A stretch of DNA of 64,000 bases from Emiliania huxleyi CCMP1516. Lineage: Eukaryota; Haptophyta; Isochrysidales; Noelaerhabdaceae. The notes under the pieces are model-generated. The model saw only the letters and a program-made list of their open reading frames with translations, was not told the origin of the DNA and ran no database searches. The translations under genes were made by a program, and so were the position numbers. Shown piece by piece: positions 62,025 through 64,000 of the stretch. The DNA is taken from the NCBI RefSeq assembly GCF_000372725.1, contig NW_005201240.1, positions 31,683 through 95,682 of the forward strand, written 5' to 3'. Numbering within the stretch: position 1 is the stretch's first letter; each line of letters opens with the position of its first letter.

Positions 62025-64000
62025 GAGAGGGCAGCGCTAGCATACACCAGATGCGATCCCTGCAGCAGGCACAGGCACCGTACTGGCTAGCGCCGGTCCA
62101 AACTGGCCCGCGAGAGCCGCAGTGGCTGGCTCCGGCCAAGCAAGGGGCTTGCAGGACGGCCGGCGGCAACCAAGGGTCGTACATCGAGAAGTGGGGCGTC
62201 ACGGAGAGCAAGTGCGGGGAGGAGTGCGTGACTACTTATTCGCATGAGTGCGTGGTGCGCGCCGCGGCAGGCCCTCTCTCCGCCTCGGCCGCGCGCGCGC
62301 GCGAGTCGCCTCTCCCTGCCGCGGGCATACAGGCGTGGGAATTCACGGAGGTCAAGCCGAAGCAGTGGGTGTGCGAGCTGCACAAGGACCCAGTCAAGTC
62401 GGTGTACCCGATCCCGACCTCGCGCTGCTACATCATCTTCGCCCACAAGTCCTCCTTCGGAGGCGCCCTCTCGATGCCCATGCAAGCGGCAGCCCCCGCC
62501 GCCGCGGCGGTGGTCCCCACGCCTCAGCCGACGACCAGGCCAAAGGGCAGGCCAAAGGGATACGTCGAGCGGCCGCCGCCGCCGCCTCCCCAGCCGCCGC
62601 CGCCGCCGCAGCCGCCAAACCCGCCGCCGCCGCTTCCTCCCCCGCCGCCCAACCCCTGCCTTCTGCTGGTTGGCCCTGGTGCGGACCTGAGGGCGACCTC
62701 TTCTGCCTCGGGCAGCACACCTCGCCCTCTGCTCCCCATGCTGTGACGGTGTGCTGTGTGTGAGCAGGGGTGCCTGCACCTGAGGAACGCAGACCTGCGA
62801 TACGCCGACCTCTCCAAGGCGAGATGGAGCCGAGATCGACCCGAGATGTACCCGAGATCGACCCCTCAAACAGCGCACAACACAACACACCGACCTCTCA
62901 GGCACTCCTCGACGGCCTCGACATCTCCGGCGCTAACTTCGCCGGCGACCTTGACCCGCGCCCACCCCGCCCCCCCCCCCCCCCCTCCTCCTCCCGTGCC
63001 CTTGACGAGAGCCGGAGACCTGTTACCCGTTGAAAGAGCCGAGAGGAGCCGAGAGGGGCCGAGGTTAGGCGCGATGCTCGACAACACTGATTGGACCGGC
63101 GCGACCATCAACCATGTGGACTTCACCGGCGCTTCCTAGACACTTCCTAGACACTTCCTAGACCATCAACCATGCGGACTTCACCGGCGCTTCCTAGACA
63201 CTTCCTAGACACTTCCTAGACCATCAACCATGCGGACTTCACCGGCGCGCGGCTCTCGCAGTTTGGACACACTCAGGGAAGGGAAAGGGGGGGGGGGGTG
63301 ACTGAGTCCGGCCGCTGGCCTGCTGCCTCCCCAGGGGCTTCGATGCAGATGATCAACATGCGGAGCATCCGCGGCGCTAAGCCGATGGGAGTCAACGTCA
63401 CTTTCGACAGGGCGATCATAGTTCGTAGTTTAATTAGCAGTTCATTAGCAGTTAATTATCAGTCAACGTCCTTCTCAAAAGGCGATCATGAGGGACGCCT
63501 CCATCACCGACTCCGACTTCCCGTACGCCTCCTTCGACGGCGCACAGCTGACCGGCATGTGCGCCTCGACACTTCCTAGACACCCCCTAGACACTTCCTT
63601 CGACGGCGCACAGCTGACCGGCATGTGCGCACATGCACATGCGCATGTGCCCGAGATGCACCACAGCCTCCCTCCCCGCCCCCTCCCTCCCCGCCGCCTC
63701 CCTCCCCGCCCCCTCCCTCCCCGCCCCCTCCCTCCCCGCCCCCTCCCTCCCGGCCCCCTCCCTCCCCGCCCCCTCCCTCCCGGCCCCTTCCCTCTGGGGA
63801 GCTTGCGCCACCGGTAGAGCCACCCGTAGAGCCACCCTCTCGTAGAGCCACCTCCAGAGGCGCCCGTGCCCTGTGCACGACACAGGCGCGTCGAGGACAT
63901 GCAGATGCCGTTCTCGACCTTCCGAGGCGCGGCCTTGCCCATGGGTAAGGGGCGGGGGGGGGGGGGGTCGTCAATGAGTCTCAGAAGCGGACGAGCCATC
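61877..64000 (+). CDS. Secreted pentapeptide-repeat protein, continues past the window
   Basis: ATG 61877 starts MSVLLLHAWQLTAPLAGAEL, a signal peptide. A PAN/apple-like Cys domain follows in two exons: ACRTAGGNQGSYIEKWGVTE, SKCGEECVTTYSHEC, then AWEFTEVKPKQWVCELHKDP and PIPTSRCYIIFAHKSS. After a Pro-rich linker (to about 62660) come pentapeptide repeats A(D/N)LXX spread over small exons: CLHLRNADLRYADLSKA (62770-62820), LDGLDISGANFAGD (62905-62950), LGAMLDNTDWTGATINHVDF (63070-63125), MQMINMRSIRGAKPMGVNVT, and ITDSDFPYASFDGAQLTGMC (63500-63560). Pentapeptide repeats fold as a right-handed beta-helix; their job outside the cell is unknown. The gene runs beyond 64000. Several introns here are built of ACTTCCTAGAC repeats and one (from about 63411) has a GC donor. 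Confidence 0.7.
62815..62868. repeat. GAGATCGACCC-type intron tandem repeat
   Basis: A short tandem of GAGATGGAGCC, GAGATCGACCC and GAGATGTACCC in an inferred intron, the same motif family as GAGATCAGCC in other genes. Confidence 0.7.
63103..63248 (+). repeat. 58-bp exon-plus-satellite unit in three copies
   Basis: GACCATCAACCATGTGGACT starts at 63103, and copies with one change start at 63161 and 63219. Each 30-bp piece encodes TINHVDFTGA-like sequence; between them lie three ACTTCCTAGAC units. No AG|G border is apparent at the joints, so how the transcript is spliced is unclear. Confidence 0.9.
63530..63630 (+). repeat. Perfect 35-bp direct repeat around ACTTCCTAGAC units
   Basis: 63530-63564 and 63596-63630 are identical (TCCTTCGACGGCGCACAGCT...), encoding SFDGAQLTGMC twice. 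The 31 bp between are three ACTTCCTAGAC-type units. No AG|G junction is obvious in this copy. Confidence 0.92.
63655..63800. repeat. CCCTCCCTCCCCGCC minisatellite
   Basis: About nine copies of a 15-bp pyrimidine-rich unit (CCGCCCCCTCCCTCC), probably intronic in the pentapeptide gene; the purine strand could form a triplex or G-quadruplex. Just before it, GCGCACATGCACATGCGCAT near 63628 is alternating purine-pyrimidine. Confidence 0.8.

Overview
The window is nuclear DNA of a eukaryotic microalga. It is very GC-rich, its genes are broken by many short introns (about 50-240 bp), intergenic gaps are short, and it holds eukaryote-only families: a SAPS-type PP6 regulatory subunit, a PIH1 protein, a CXXC zinc finger, a Myb protein and GT31-like, GH16 and GH2 enzymes. 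Together with a RAP-domain organellar RNA-binding protein built of 'LANTVWAYA' repeats and a bestrophin with a plastid-type leader, this best fits an alga with a secondary plastid, most likely a haptophyte of the Emiliania/Chrysochromulina kind. That placement is inference from protein style, not proof.

Layout. 0.8-8.6 kb: CoA-transferase/crotonase fusion (-), RAP protein (-), bestrophin (+). 9-17 kb: GT31-like glycosyltransferase (-), coiled-coil protein (+), SAPS protein (-). 17-20.8 kb: a partly duplicated locus with a three-zinc-knuckle protein fused to a TrmY/DUF358-like SPOUT methyltransferase (+), then a 2OG-Fe(II) oxygenase (-). 20.9-28.3 kb: LINE endonuclease relic, Myb protein (-), low-quality G-rich stretch, VKOR (+), CXXC protein (-). 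29.9-34.5 kb: LacZ-type beta-galactosidase (-). 34.65-36.28 kb: a very young small LTR retroelement. 36.5-41.6 kb: three genes of unknown function. 41.9-42.5 kb: a foldback element. 42.6-48 kb: S9-peptidase and ankyrin fragments, an acidic F-box-like protein, a 'YEG' repeat protein and an LRR protein. 48-51.5 kb: mostly unresolved, including another low-quality stretch. 51.6-60 kb: Orai-like membrane protein, a small membrane protein, PIH1 protein, secreted GH16 glucanase. 60.2-64 kb: an amplified prenyl-synthase exon fragment and a secreted pentapeptide-repeat protein that runs off the window.

The main discovery is in the introns. In most introns whose borders can be fixed by reading frame, the first 9-38 nt of the intron copy the first nucleotides of the next exon. 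The splice junctions lie at AG|GT or AG|GC inside this direct repeat, and about half the introns use a GC donor. The rest of the intron is often a tandem repeat with a 10- or 11-bp period, and the same few motif families (GATCAGCCGA-like, GATATGGGGA-like, ACTTCCTAGAC, ACGACACGCCC) recur in introns of unrelated genes. In two places the exon-piece-plus-satellite unit is itself multiplied in tandem. This looks like an active intron-birth process, by tandem duplication or by introner-like insertion with target-site duplication.

The genes form no operon-like pathway; neighbours are functionally unrelated, as usual for nuclear DNA. Coordinates of multi-exon genes give the whole span; exon borders are stated where the reading frame supports them.
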